Below, one piece after another: positions 26,251-38,446 of a stretch of DNA of 64,000 bases (position 1 is the first letter of the stretch; each line of letters begins with the position of its first letter). The notes under the pieces are model-generated. The model made no database searches and was not told the origin of the DNA. It saw nothing but the letters and a program-made list of their open reading frames with translations. Location of the stretch: contig VSDK01020618.1 of the NCBI GenBank assembly GCA_009767595.1, positions 831,850 to 895,849 of the forward strand, read 5' to 3'. The stretch comes from Symbiodinium kawagutii (lineage: Eukaryota > Sar > Dinophyceae > Suessiales > Symbiodiniaceae). A program made the position numbers and the translations under genes.

Positions 26251-27745
26251 ACACGGGTAGCATCAACATTTCTTTCATTGTCATCATGAATCTCTTTGTT
26301 GTTGTTGTGGTTTCTTATACTTGTTGGTAAGTAACACTGTCGGGTATTGTTAGTATCAAAATAGTTGTGATGGTTGTCAATGTTTGGTAAACATATGGTG
26401 GGTAATGTGATAAACCGGAAGTGAACATAATGATTATGTCTACTTGTCGGTAACATGTGATAAATCATCATGTAAGGTATACTGATGGGGTACTTAACCA
26501 ACTAGTTCGTAATGTTTTTTAAAGTAATGATATAGTTCAAAGTTACAACCATTTGTGTCAGCCACAGTGGTTCATTGCGATTGGTGCCAATACATTGAAT
26601 AAACAATTGTCTAATTAGTATATATACCATTCACATATGTGTGTTTTGTCTACATTCTCAATCACTATGTTAGATACGTCTACGTTGTCAACAACCCTGT
26701 TGACAGTACAATAATGCCAATAACTATGTTAGCTACAATGTTGAATGTTGATAACTATGTCAATCACCATGTGGGTTCGGGTTCGTCCATAAATGATCAT
26801 TAGGTCGGTTGGTCAAGGGGTACCACCATCTATGGATAAACCCAAGAGGTTGTACCTCAGTTACTGTTCCAAGGACCATGTTTGCTTGAAACTTTATTGG
26901 CTATAATTAGTATGACTACTATCTTAGCAAAAATGTCACTAAGTATTTTAGCTAATGACTTTATACCCCTTTATGTGTTTATAGAGACATATATAGATAT
27001 GTTGATAACCATGTTAGCTAAACTGAACTGTGTCAATCACTATGTTAGCCATACTGAACCAGCTACTGTGCCACCACGTATTGCTTATTAACCATTCATT
27101 AACGACTATTATCCAAGTGTGACAATATCTATGTTTGCTTTAAATTAATCTCTTATTATGAACCACATTATTCACCATGATTTACCGTTGTCAACCATCT
27201 ATAACCATCTATAATTCTTATGAACCCTTCTTAGCCACTTGTTTTGAACCTTTATTAATCATTATGAAGCATCATGATGTCACCATTTCTCAGCAAGCTT
27301 GAAACTGATGGTTCTTTGTCGAATACCAACGGGACCAATCCCACTCCAACTCAATGTGTCCCGTCTGGCTCAGAAAGCAGTCGTTTTTGAAAATCCCGGA
27401 GCCGGTAACATCTTACGTGAGCTTTCTCACCAATGACACTAATTCATTAACAAGTATTTGGCAAAAAAATCTGAGTAACGTTACGCGCTCAGGAACACGT
27501 TACGGGCTCAGGATTTTGATTTTTGAGCTAGTACGAACCTGAGCCGGATTGGTGTCTGAATCTTTCAACTTTGTCATTCACACGTGGTTCCACCAGCCGC
27601 CACAAGGCACCCTGACGATGGCTCGAGGGAAAGGCAAGCGCCATCGAGAGGGGCCGATGGCTGATGTGCATAGACGTGTTTAACGACCTGTTCGTTTGTT
27701 AAGTAATGGTCAACTGTAGGCGATAATAAGACATCATGATGATGG

Positions 27746-27785
<40 letters not shown>

Positions 27786-28449
27786 GAACGAGCTGTTTGT
27801 TTCCGATGGCTACTGAGGATGGCTCCCCAGTGGTTCATGATGGTTCAATCACGGCTTACTGATGGTTGATAAATTAGGATTATTACCAACAATAGTGGAT
27901 AATGTGATGGTTATTGATGGCAGTTGATGGTTTTGAAAATTTCGCCCTAGGATCTGAGAATGGGACGCACAAAGTTGCCAGCATAGCTTGAGCGAGCGGT
28001 TGTTCCGGGGAAGGTCTATGTTGGTGCGGACATAAACCCATCAATAGTTCTTAAGCATCGACCTTCAATAGTTGGGGCCAACCATCAAGAGTTTCTTGGG
28101 TGACCATGGTCATCTATGGTCATCCGCCATTCAAAATCAATACCGGAGCTCATGGGGATTGGTGTGGAGCGACTGGCAACGGCTCTGAAGGTTCGACAGC
28201 TGCTGAAGCTGAACCAGCATCATCGTCCGGTGCGCGTGGCGCCCAAGGGGGGATCTTGGTCTGCTTTGAGCCATTGATGGCTTAATAACGTCAGCATATA
28301 TGGTTGAGAATGGTTGGTATAGATAAATGTTTTAGAAACTAACACTGGTACTGGATACATGTCAGATATTGCTACATTGCAAACCATTCTTGAACAATAG
28401 TAACCCCATCATTTCCTATATTATTAACAATGCTTAATTTGTTTGATAG

Positions 28450-28557
28450 TGGTGCCTCGGAGCCAAGAATCCATGAATGGCTCGCAGTCGGAGAGTCATC
28501 ACTGGACTGTGTGGAAATGGCAGCCTGGCGGATGGGGCTGGTCGTTGATCGACTCCT
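28450..28557 (+). CDS. Candidate internal exon of a host gene
   Basis: Between GATAG and CCT/GTGACC the frame reads EWLAVGESSLDCVEMAAWRM, then GLVVDRLL, which looks like a helical protein segment. It is 108 bases long. Function unknown. Confidence 0.38.
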
Positions 28558-28926
28558 GTGACCATGGCAAGCATTGGCACCAAAAACCTTCCGATTTAGA
28601 GGTACAACCATATCCGGGATGGTTGAAACCTTCCTTTTGACGTTTTTTTTGTGCCAGGAGAACAAGCTATAGAATCATCAATTATATTCATCGTTGCTAG
28701 TTGGCCAGTTTTAATTGATTCACCATCCTACCAACTTCAGGCTCAGCATAGGAATGAGACAACAGCTGCAACAGCGTTCGCGACGCTGCTGTGATGGTGT
28801 GTAGCTTTATGGATCTCCAATAGGCAAGCCATGATGCTGAAGACATGTACCACACAAGAAGTGCTGAGGATTCATCAGAGGTCCAGCGTTGTAGTAACAA
28901 ACCACCACTTTTGGGGGATGCCCTAT

Positions 28927-29037
28927 CTGGCCGGTGGTTCAATTGACATGTTTTCTATTTTCCCGGTAAATCTTCACAAATGGTTGGTTGGGTGACAAGC
29001 ATGTTTTTCATGACGGGGTGATTTGACCACCAACCAG
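28927..29037. repeat. Family 2 inverted-repeat element
   Basis: Starts CTGGCCGGTGGTTCAATTGAC and ends GACCACCAACCAG, with the CAAATGGTTGGTTG core. Confidence 0.6.
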
Positions 29038-29703
29038 CTCTGATCATCAACCAAGATCGCAATATTCTGGGCCAACTGGGCCATGAGAGGGCACTCAACA
29101 ACTTACCCAACTAGCTCAGCAGCTCAATCTGTCCAGAAAGTTCTCGGCTAAGCCTCAGGAGGCGTGGTGTGCGGAGGGACCGCGAACCAGAACGCGATGC
29201 TGTGAAGATGGGGTGAAGTTCTCAGTGAAGCTGTGGCCAGTGATTTGTTCATGGTCAGTATTGGTTGATGATGCTTAATGATTTGTTTGGTGATCATGAT
29301 GGTTATGATACGATGAATGGTTCTGATGCTTAATCATTTTTGTTCACAATGATGTATCATTGGAGCTGGACATCCTTAGCTCTGACCACCCACGGATGTT
29401 GCTCCACCGTGGGGCCCGGTGTCCTTGTGGCGTTTCCAAGGCGGCGCGCCTTGGACAAAGACATCATGAAGTTGCAGAAGGCCACAGCCTCAGCGGCTGC
29501 CGATTCCGGGAAGGCGTGTGGCGACAATGCCGAAGCCCAAGCCTGCGCATGGTGGTGGTTTGAGGATGATTTTTTTTGGCTGATTGTTTATTAACATGTA
29601 TTTTGTAGGGGTGATTGCTTATTAACATGGTTTTTTGGAGGTGATTGCTTATTAAATCTAGATTAAAATCACCCAAATGTATTTTATAATCGTCTAACAA
29701 CTG

Positions 29704-29809
29704 CTGGTTGGTGGTTTCAGGAGGACATTTTTTATTTTCCCTAGTAATTATCAACAAATGGTTGGTTGACTTATATTTTTCATGACGGGCTGGTTCAACC
29801 ACCAACCAG
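29704..29809. repeat. Family 2 inverted-repeat element
   Basis: Starts CTGGTTGGTGGTTTCAGGA and ends GGTTCAACCACCAACCAG. This is the best-preserved copy, with ends complementary over about 15 bases. Confidence 0.7.
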
Positions 29810-30459
29810 CTTGGTTTCGCGCGTTTCGGGTGAACGCGGCAGTAGGGACTTGAAAAAGTGTAAACTGACCACAGTTGTTTGATAGACTTGGTTTTCCACC
29901 ATGGTGCTCATCAACCAAAAAGTCAGATTGGATCTGCCATAGTGAAACTGATAGCCACGTAGCAGCCACAGAATCATGGATGAACATATTTGTGTTTCAT
30001 CCTCCTGGTTTCTCACGGTGTTTCAATGAAAACTCCTACTACTCACCAGTGAACCTCTCAGTCTGTTGGGCTATGCGGGTGAATCCTGAGCCCTGAGTAG
30101 GTGAAGCCCAGTTCGAGGTTGATTACTTGCCCACGTTTTCATCTAGGCTGAATAAGTGCGTTGCCTCTAGAGTCTATACCGATAATTCACTGAGATATTT
30201 CCACACTCCTATATTGTTCCATTGTTCTCCATATTTGTTGGTTCATACTCTTGCTAGCTACCCTTTGGTAGATTAACTTGTCAACTGGAAATCCTCCACT
30301 TATACATGGTTTCCAGGCTTACCTGCTTCCTCATATGGTGAGAGTGCATTTCCAGATTAGTCTACCACAGAGTGTCTTAGCTCTACCATCCTATTTTGTG
30401 ATATCATTGAAGACCTGCATAGTAGTGATTCCACGTGGCTGAGGTGAGGCAAGCCACCA

Positions 30460-30628
30460 ACCAGTAGCAGTAGCAATAGCAAGAGTGAAACCGGTAGCAG
30501 CTATAGCAGCAGCAGTATTGAGAAGTAGAAGTGGTAGTACAATAGCAGTAGCAGTAGCAGCAGCAGTAGCAGCAGCAGCAGCAGTACTGAGTAGTAGGAA
30601 TAGTAGGAGTAGTAGGAGTAGTAGTTGC
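30460..30628. repeat. AGCAGT-type simple repeat
   Basis: A degenerate run of AGCAGT/AGTAGC units ends at the acceptor of the following candidate exon. Confidence 0.7.
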
Positions 30629-30630
30629 AG

Positions 30631-30751
30631 AAGAGATGGCAACCTGATTGAACTCACCAGACAGGAACACAACTTCCTCGCCTTTTCCAAGACGGCCTTT
30701 GGCCGATTGGTCAAGGATATCCAGTCCCAAACTCAGTTGTCAACGCCTAGC
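30631..30751 (+). CDS. Candidate internal exon of a host gene
   Basis: This is the strongest island in the region. It starts after TTGCAG and ends at AGC/GTTTGAG, giving a GT-AG exon of 121 bases that reads DGNLIELTRQEHNFLAFSKT, then AFGRLVKDIQSQTQLSTPS. The segment is amphipathic and helical. No known domain is recognised. Confidence 0.5.
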
Positions 30752-31284
30752 GTTTGAGAATGTGGTGTTGTTGGCTATCCATGAAGCATCATCACCCTAT
30801 GTTATCCATGATTGACCATCATCATGAGTGTTGGGATATCAGCATTGATGGACAGTTTTTGATGAACATGTTTGATCATTGGCGCGAATGATTCAGAGGA
30901 GCAGTTTGTACCAACCGTCCTTGTAAGTTGTTTCATAAGTTTCGATCCCAGAATATATCGGCAACAAAACTTCGAGATTTATCTATATCAATCTTGGTGG
31001 TACCCACATATAGATAATTATATACCGTGCACAAATTTGTATACCGTATACGCGCCAATGTGCATAATTGCATTGACACGTGTTCTTAAATGCCTAGGGA
31101 AGTTCTGGCCCTCATCCTTTGCTTGGTAAACTAGCACAACACCAAAGGGCAATGGTGATGTCACGAGTAATTAACCAACAACGGGGTAACGGCATAACTG
31201 GGAAGTCGGGAATCAACAACGCGGTGAAGAACAAGAATGCCAACAACCACTGCTGGTGCCAACCAAGGACCGTTTCCCGGAGGG

Positions 31285-31338
31285 GGTAACTATGAGTCTC
31301 TTAAGGTAGCTAAATGCCTAACACCTGGTCATCTAATT
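31285..31338 (+). rRNA. Large-subunit rRNA fragment (pseudogene)
   Basis: GTAACTATGAGTCTCTTAAG and GGTAGCTAAATGCCT match the highly conserved core of eukaryotic 28S rRNA with two changes in 35 bases. An 8-base disruption follows, then GTCATCTAATT, also rRNA sequence. A family 1 element begins right after it, and rRNA-like sequence (AGTGACGC) resumes at 31448. The sequence just upstream does not read as rRNA; one frame there reads GKSGINNAVKNKNANNHCWC, so this may be a retroelement-rRNA junction. Confidence 0.7.
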
Positions 31339-31446
31339 GGTGGTTTCCTAACATTGAGAACCCAAAAACTGGTTTGTGTACAGTATTGCTAGAAATGGTT
31401 GATATATATTCGATGACTTGGGGGTACCCTAATTTTGAGCACCCAA
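31335..31446. repeat. Family 1 inverted-repeat element inside the rRNA fragment
   Basis: It starts GGTGGTTTCCTAACATTGAG and ends GGGGGTACCCTAATTTTGAG plus CACCC. The flanks (CATCTAATT on the left, AATCAGTGACGC on the right) rejoin as rRNA sequence, so it seems to have inserted into that fragment. Confidence 0.55.
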
Positions 31447-31690
31447 TCAGTGACGCCAAAAAGAATCAGCTCGCAAACCATGTGGCTCCGTGTCCACCCA
31501 AACCATGCCCACCCCACTGTTCAGGTCCAACTTTGCATCGGTCCGGGGTCTCAGCGGTGCCAATGAAGTGTGGTATAGGCCACCAAGCAGATGTTTCTAG
31601 AACCCACGGGAGTATCCCAAGAACTGTTGCCGGGTGGCTACAGAGTGTTCCCCCCTGGTTAGATCCGTTGGTGAAACGATTCACCACCAG
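31447..31690 (+). other. Open region after the rRNA fragment
   Basis: A plus-strand open frame (VSAVPMKCGIGHQADVSRTH, then IPRTVAGWLQSVPPWL) is protein-like but unassigned. It may be part of an old retroelement linked with the rRNA fragment. Confidence 0.25.
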
Positions 31691-31912
31691 TCAGAAGCTG
31701 GTGATCATATATATCTTCTATTCGCCTGGTAATTACGAGTTAGTAAGCTAGTTTTGAATTGATTGGACTGGTCATGAACCAGTTAAGCCCTAAGTTCGCG
31801 ATCCCTGGGGCTCTACAGGTGGCTGCGGCTCGCCGGTTGTGTTTCCCAAAGACTCCACAGCCCTGGGGCTTGGAGCAACACCAGCTGGTGGTTTTAAACA
31901 TTTATTGTATCA

Positions 31913-32019
31913 TATGGTGGTTTCTCAAAATGGGGGTACCCAAAAATGGTTGGTTTGTTATTACAAATGGCTAGTATTGGGTGATTTGGGGGGTCCCCTA
32001 TTTTGAGAAACCCCCATAT
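31913..32019. repeat. Family 1 inverted-repeat element (best copy)
   Basis: Left end TATGGTGGTTTCTCAAAATG; right end CTATTTTGAGAAACCCCCAT plus ATA. The ends are complementary over about 20 bases. Confidence 0.7.
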
Positions 32020-32375
32020 AGTTGATAACAGGAATGGTTATCCATATAGTTGATAACAGGGTTTCTAACATTTACTATTATCCATATAACACCTTGTATT
32101 AGTATCATTTAACAAGTGGATAAGCATGATCCGTGATATAGGGCTATATGGCTATATGGATGACATAAACGGTATACTATTCATAATAACATTTATATCA
32201 TCCATATTAACATTTATATTATCCATATTGATAACAGGCTTGGTTATTGTTGATAGGGGATCCGTTGAGAATAGGGATTATACTATATCAACGATGTTGA
32301 TTGTGATTATAAACTATGGGGGCTTCGTTGAAAAGGGCAGAATAACCAGCAATGATGGTTCAAGAACTACAAAAT

Positions 32376-32473
32376 TGTCGGTGGTTTGATCGACATGTTC
32401 CCTTTTTTTCCAGACCATTTGAGATGGTTGGTTGACAAACATACCTTTTGGATGGCGTAAGACCACCAACCAG
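32376..32473. repeat. Family 2 inverted-repeat element
   Basis: Starts TTGTCGGTGGTTTGATCGAC and ends GACCACCAACCAG, with the ATGGTTGGTTGAC core. Confidence 0.55.
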
Positions 32474-32564
32474 AAAAATGCGCTTAAGTCGCCTTCAGTC
32501 TGAAGGCCGGAACAGCTGGGATTCTGGGAGCAAGCAGATCGTTTGAAACTGATTTGGCTATGGG

Positions 32565-32667
32565 TCAATCTTAACCAACCAACCAATGGAGGATTTCCAC
32601 CAACAATAATAGGGAAAGCAATGGTGAGTGATGGGGGAACCAGGGGTACAGGGTTTTGACCCACTGC
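32565..32667. repeat. Family 3 inverted-repeat element
   Basis: Starts TGGCTATGGGTCAATCTTAA and ends GGGGTACAGGGTTTTGACCC. Confidence 0.6.
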
Positions 32668-33505
32668 TCTATGAACTCTATACCCCTTACTGTTCATTGT
32701 GGCAGCAAAAAGCTAGCAACCAAAAATAGTCAGCCGTTTCGAGTTCAACATGATCAACCAATAAGTAAAGCATACAAACCTCATGTGAAACTCAATATTT
32801 TGCAGAAGATGGATCCTCAAGTGTACAGGTGCATCACCTTTGCCAGATATGATCAAAAGCATTTGCGTTTGCTATCTTTCTGCTTCTTGTGGGGTGTTGA
32901 TAAGATGGCGTAATGACAGAAACATATTTTTTTCAATGGATATTGCCAAGGATTCGGAGAGGACACATCATATCCCATGGTCTTTTTCGTTTGGTTGCTG
33001 TGACTGTTGTCATTGTCACTATGAACGGAGCTTGTTATTCTGAATTTAGCAATTTGTTGGCTTGAAGAGAGATGATTATCGTCAATATCACAATCTGAAG
33101 GCAGCCACTTCTTGTGTTACTGTTTTGCGATCTGACATTGAAATCGAAACTGCGCATGATTGACCGACTGAAGAATTCAATGTTCCGTGGCTGTGTTAGG
33201 CTACAGGAGCGTTGTAATGGTCAATAATTGTTTATAAAGTGGTGGAGATTTGCACTTTTTTTTCAACGCTAGCTAGCGGGCGGACCTTGACAAGCGCTGC
33301 CAATGTTGGATTACATACTGATACTATCCCCATGACCAACCGTTGAGTATCTATGATCAATCATGTCTCAACCCTTAATTGCCACGACCGTCATTCTGTT
33401 CACCCTGCACCTTCCCCAAAAATGAACCCTCAGCTGTTGAGATGTGAATAACTATCCATGCGGCATGACCCAGGTTATGCATACTACCATACCGTCACTC
33501 CAATC

Positions 33506-33624
33506 GACTATGGGTCAAGATGAATCAACAAGCCAATGGGGGATCATCGCCAGCAATTTCATAGGGAAAACAATGGTCAATAATGGGGGAGCAAAGGGTA
33601 CAGGGTTCGTTTGGACTCATAGCC
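33506..33624. repeat. Family 3 inverted-repeat element
   Basis: Starts GACTATGGGTCAAGATGAAT, has the AGGGAAAACAATGGTC core and ends with GGGTACAGGGTTCG and ACTCATAGCC. Confidence 0.5.
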
Positions 33625-33795
33625 AGTATATGATTGACAGTGCCCAACATTTCAATAGTGAAGCCGATATGAAGCATGTAGATTCACTATTGACAATGAT
33701 CATGCTTGGTTACTAACCCATGTCTTTGGGATCCTTGGGACGACCCTCCTGGACATCGTTGGTGAAGCCTCTCCCAGCTGAGTGGTGATCACCAG

Positions 33796-33858
33796 GAACG
33801 GATGCGATTTAGTTCAGAAGCTCTTGAACTTCTCCAGATGGCCACGGAGGAGCCGCGG
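33796..33858 (+). CDS. Candidate short exon of a host gene
   Basis: Between CACCAG and CGCG/GTGTGTG the frame reads ERMRFSSEALELLQMATEEP R, a helical, coding-like stretch. Short, so tentative. Confidence 0.35.
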
Positions 33859-36110
33859 TGTGTGAAAAATGTCAAGCGCATGGCATACAGCAGCGGTTGG
33901 TGAGAGATTGGTTCATGATGTTGGTGAACAGCTGTGCTTAGTGATGATGGTCGTTTTGATGTTTAAACATTGGTTGTGAATGATCGGCCATGTAGAACTA
34001 ACTTCCCAGAAAGAACGCACCTTGGGGCCAAACAAACCTCAAAGCTGCACCAGTATTCCCTCCCTCCAGGTCTCCTAAGAACATAGAACGACGACTCGGC
34101 CGCAGAAGCCGTCAACCCTTATTCGTCACAAAAACAGGGAAGGGAGTCTCTTTAAGAACCCCCAATGTCCCCGTTGGAAACGAGTAAGAACGCACTCTCA
34201 GTTCCCCCCACTAAAACTCACTTCACAGTTCAAACCACTCCTGGGAAAAGCTCCAGACCCCAGGGACTTGGGTTGGTCCCTGGGCTGTTTTGGAAAGTAC
34301 GCCTAGAGAGAAGTGGACGTGCATTCAATGATGTTGGGAAGACGCTTTCCTGCACACTGAGCATGGATCTCGATGTCACCTTTCTTTGATGCCAGGAGTA
34401 CTTGATGTATCTATTTGCAGATGGGTATTTGGTCCGGCTCCAAGCTTTTTTCGCATACAAGATTGCCATCAAATTCATCGCTACCCAAATCGGCCAATAG
34501 CTATACAATGCTATACATGAACTATACAATGCTATACATTAAGTATCAAATCATTACATATCATCAGTTGACCATGACCATGAAATTAGCAGCCACCAAG
34601 TCTCAATGTGCCATTCATCAACAGTCACAACATATTCCAGTTGTAGTGATTTACCAGGCATCGGACAGTTCGACCCAGTTTCGTTTTACCTCATCTCTCA
34701 ATGAACCGACCTATCGTTGTTAATGACATTTGTCGTTGCCATTGTTTTGTTGTTAGTTCCGTTTGTGAGTGGGGGAGTTGCTGGGTGTAGTGGCAGTGAT
34801 GTTGTTGGTGGTTCTGTCGCTGTTCATGTCGGTGGTGTTGTAATGGGCTGTAATCGTGGTGATAGTTGCTTTGGTAATTGTAAATGTTCACTAAGTACAG
34901 GACTCACAGACAATGAGGTTGGGATGCGCATTCTTGACCCAGCCTTGTAGTGTGATGGGTGGTACTGGCCTTCATATGTCCCATTTGGATGATGAGGTGT
35001 TCCTGTGGTTTTGTGTTCACCTCCAAAATTGACCCAATCCCTACTTGATTCCATTGGATTCCCTGATCATCCATGGCCCTAAAAATGTCTAAGACCACTA
35101 CAGTAATGTGTTTGCCTTTATCTCTAGATGATTGTAGATGATTGAAGCATTGTCAAGGCTCATTTTGCCTCGCACAAGGGCTGCAACCTGTCACCATTTT
35201 CGTCGCACCCACTGCCATCGTTAACTGATTGGTTGGCTGCTCAGTTGGCGACGTTAGGGTTCACCAGAGCTGTAGGGCCGATAGCGAGGGTGAACACACA
35301 AAACAATCGTAGCATCGGTTGAACAAAGTGGTTCATAATGATGCTTAATGATGGTTCATAGTAGATATGTATGGCAAATATTTTGACCAATGGTGGAGAA
35401 CTAGTGGTTGACAATGATGGTTGGGCAGTGGATAGTGATGCTCAATTATGATGGTTGATACTGATGTTCAATATGTATACTGTATACGTACGCTTTGTTT
35501 TTACCAAGTGTGGTTTGCGCCATGGTCAGTCATTATGTTTCAACGATAAACTAATATAATTATGGTGAAAATGCGTTTGAATCTGATTAAGTTATGGTTG
35601 ATAACGTGATATGACCATCATGGAGACAAACTAACAAGCATTGTTACATGATGGTCAAGTAGTTGTGCTCAGTGATGTCGACGATCATGATGGCTAAACA
35701 GGAACAAATAGGACCTGTTAACAATTGTCAACAAGCTAGAGAAACGGACCATGGTGAGGTACGGGTCGAGACAACAAACAACACATGGCTAGATTAACAA
35801 GATACAGCAGACCACTAGCCACCAATCAATCATAATCCAATCGTGAATCACAATGAGAACAATTATCAACACCTCATTATTCACCACAAAAATGATGCAA
35901 ATCATCATCAAGGTAACTACCATCCGCAACCACCATCACCACCCACCATCAGTAACTGCCGTTCAATCACCATTAGTCACCACCATTAGAGCAACCACCA
36001 TTAGTAATCAGCATGACTAACCACTTAACCACCCTGAAATCACCATCAGTAACCAGTCACCACCATTAGTAACCTCCATCAGTAACCACCACCACCTCCC
36101 CCATCACCAG

Positions 36111-36250
36111 CCTAGCCACGGGGCTGCCACGGCTGGGGCGTCTCCGGCTCCACCGCCGTCACGGCGCATCGCCGTCGCGTGACCTTGAGCTCCGAAGACG
36201 TTCGCCTCGTGCGGCGACTGCGACAGCGCCGTGGCGTGCGAAGCCGTGCC
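36111..36250 (+). CDS. Candidate exon, Arg/Ala-rich
   Basis: This GC-rich island in very AT-rich surroundings is open after ATCACCAG (SLATGLPRLGRLRLHRRHGA, then SRDLELRRRSPRAATATAPW) and ends near GTGCC/GTGGGT. The high GC suggests coding, but the composition is biased enough that an unrelated GC-rich insert is possible. Confidence 0.3.
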
Positions 36251-37763
36251 GTGGGTTTTGGAGAACGCAAGCGGAGATGTTTTTAAGGGTTGGTGATGTA
36301 TAGCGAGTGGTTGGTTGGTTAATGATAATGATGGTTGATGATGGTTGGTGATGGTTGGTGTGCGTGTTTTTTCAATGGTTCATAAAGGTTTTTCAATCAT
36401 TGATTCAAGTGATGATAGTGATGATTGTTGATTAAGTGTTGATTAATTGTTGTTGATGGTTGATGATGGTTGATTGATGGGTTTTCAATGGTTGATAGGA
36501 AGCTCTAATGATTGATTAATGGCAAATAAGGATATTCTTAAGGGTTGGTGATGTATAACGAGTGGTTTTTTGAAAGGTTAATGATACTGGTTGGTTGGTT
36601 AATGATAATGATGGTTGATGATGGATAACGAATGGTGTTTTAATGGCTGATGATGGTTGATTGATGATAGTGAATGATTGATTAGGTTGATAGCAATGAT
36701 AGGAAGCTCCAATGGTTGATAGGATTAACTGTTGATGATTGTTGATGATGGTTGATGATGGTTGATTAACTGTTGATGATGGTTAGTGGCAAGAGATGGT
36801 TGGTGATGGTTGGTGTGGGTTTTTTCAATGGTTAGTAAAGGTTTTTTGATCATTGATTGATGATAGTGATTGATGATTGATTAGGTTGATAGTGATGGAA
36901 AACGAATGGTGTTTCAATGGTTGATGATTGATTAGGAGTGTTTAATGGTTGGTGTTATTGATATGGTTGATGATGGTTCATTAAGTGTTGAGTAACTGTT
37001 GATGATGGTTGATAGGAAGCTCTAATGGTTGATTAATGATAGTGAATGATTGATTAGGTTGATAATGATGGTTATAGCAAGTAGTAAACTATAGTGGTTG
37101 ATAATGGTTGGTTTGTGGTTGGCTAATTTCTAATGATGGTTAATGGGTTAGTTGATAGTGATGGCTGGTTGATAATGGTAATAAAACTATTTATGTTGAT
37201 ATAATTGGAATGGTTGGTGATGATTGGTTAATGATGATTGCTTAAGTTGATAATGATTCTTAATGATGGTTGTTTAATGGTTGATGATGGTTGACAATAG
37301 ATTTGTTTTTAGTGGTTGCTAGTGAATGGTTGAGGAATGTTAAAATGGTTGATGATGATTGGCTCATAGTGGTTAATGGTTGGCCAATGATGGTCAAATG
37401 ATGATCGATGATGATCTTCATAATGAAAAGATCGTGCTTGATCATAATACTGGTTGGTTGGTTCATGATAATGATGGTTGGAATGGTTGATGATGGTTAA
37501 CTAGTGGCTTTTCAATGGTTAATGATGTTTTTTTAATGGTTGATGATCATGGTTTTTGATGCTTGGTTAGTGGTTGGCTAGTTTCCAATGGTTAGTAGTA
37601 AAAGATAGTCTTCATTATCTACAATGAAGTTTGGTAGAGGGATGGTTAGCGGCTTGAGCCAACTCATGATTCATAGTGATGGTGATAGTGATGGTCGACA
37701 ATGATGGTTAGCGAAGTGATGGTCGACAATGATGCTTAGTAATGTGTAAAGTCGGTCACTCTA

Positions 37764-37794
<31 letters not shown>

Positions 37795-38350
37795 TGATTT
37801 ATATATATATATATATATATATAGTGGAGGTGGTTTGTTTGGCACTAAACATTCTTAATGTGTAGCATGATTTAGTCTTGTGGAACTAACGTGATTTGTT
37901 TGAACATAGTTTTAGTAAGTGATGGTTGATAGTGATGGTTGGTAATGATGGTTAGTGATAATGGTAATTGATAAAGATGGGTAATGATAAGGATGGTTGA
38001 TAGTGATGGTTATAGCAAGTAGTAAAGTATAGTTGTTGATAATGATGGTTAGTGACTTCAAGTAACTGCTTGTTACTGGAATTAATGATGGTCAAATGAT
38101 TGGTTATTTGATGGTTAACGATTTTGTTGACAACGATTGATGGTTGACGTGCATTTGTGGATGACCAGTCATCATTTTGAACTAAAGCTTCTATAATTGT
38201 CCCGGTGCAAACCACCTGGCTTGTGACTGACATGATTGGTTAGTTGATGGGAATGATTGGTGAATCGTAGCTGGTTAGTTGATGATTTACTTCGGGGGTT
38301 TGGTCACCAATGATTGGCTACTCATGATGGGTAAATGATAGTTGGTTGAT
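36251..38350. repeat. Degenerate ATGATGGTTGAT array
   Basis: About 2 kb of irregular repeats of TGATGGTTGATGATGG, ATTGATTAGGTTGATAG and similar units, with larger repeated phrases such as GATAGGAAGCTCTAATGG (about 36496, 36701 and 37013). It holds an AT microsatellite (about 37762-37822). No gene is seen. Confidence 0.75.
37762..37822. repeat. AT dinucleotide microsatellite
   Basis: Two (AT)n runs separated by TTTATATTTATATTGATT. Confidence 0.85.
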
Positions 38351-38351
38351 C

Positions 38352-38446
38352 ATGGCTGATGTGTTTAAAACATTGTCTATTTTCCCTAGTATTGACACAT
38401 GGTTGGTTGAGGAATATTTTTCATAGGGGTTGAAACCACCAGCCAG
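38352..38446. repeat. Family 2 inverted-repeat element (diverged)
   Basis: Contains TTTCCCTAGTATTGACACAT and GGTTGGTTGAGGAATATTTTTCAT, with the end ACCACCAGCCAG. Confidence 0.5.

Larger units (their letters stand above)
24796..30630. other. Host region with repeats and exon-like islands
   Basis: Besides the listed exons and elements, further weak plus-strand open islands lie at about 27591-27650 (AATRHPDDGSRERQAPSRG), 28150-28250 (Gly/Ala/Ser-rich) and 29120-29200 (LSRKFSAKPQEAWCAEGPRT). Another lies at 29400-29560 (RRRALDKDIMKLQKATASAA). A (GAT)n run is at about 27737-27781. Stretches such as 26250-27300 are simple, AT-rich and show nothing I can assign. Confidence 0.35.
30752..36110. other. 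Host region, mostly unassigned
   Basis: This region contains the rRNA fragment and the elements listed separately. Another weak plus-strand island lies at about 35215-35290 (DWLAAQLATLGFTRAVGPIA). 34000-34300 is a GC-richer, non-repetitive stretch without a recognisable gene. The remainder is simple AT-rich sequence with TGATGG motifs. Confidence 0.3.
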
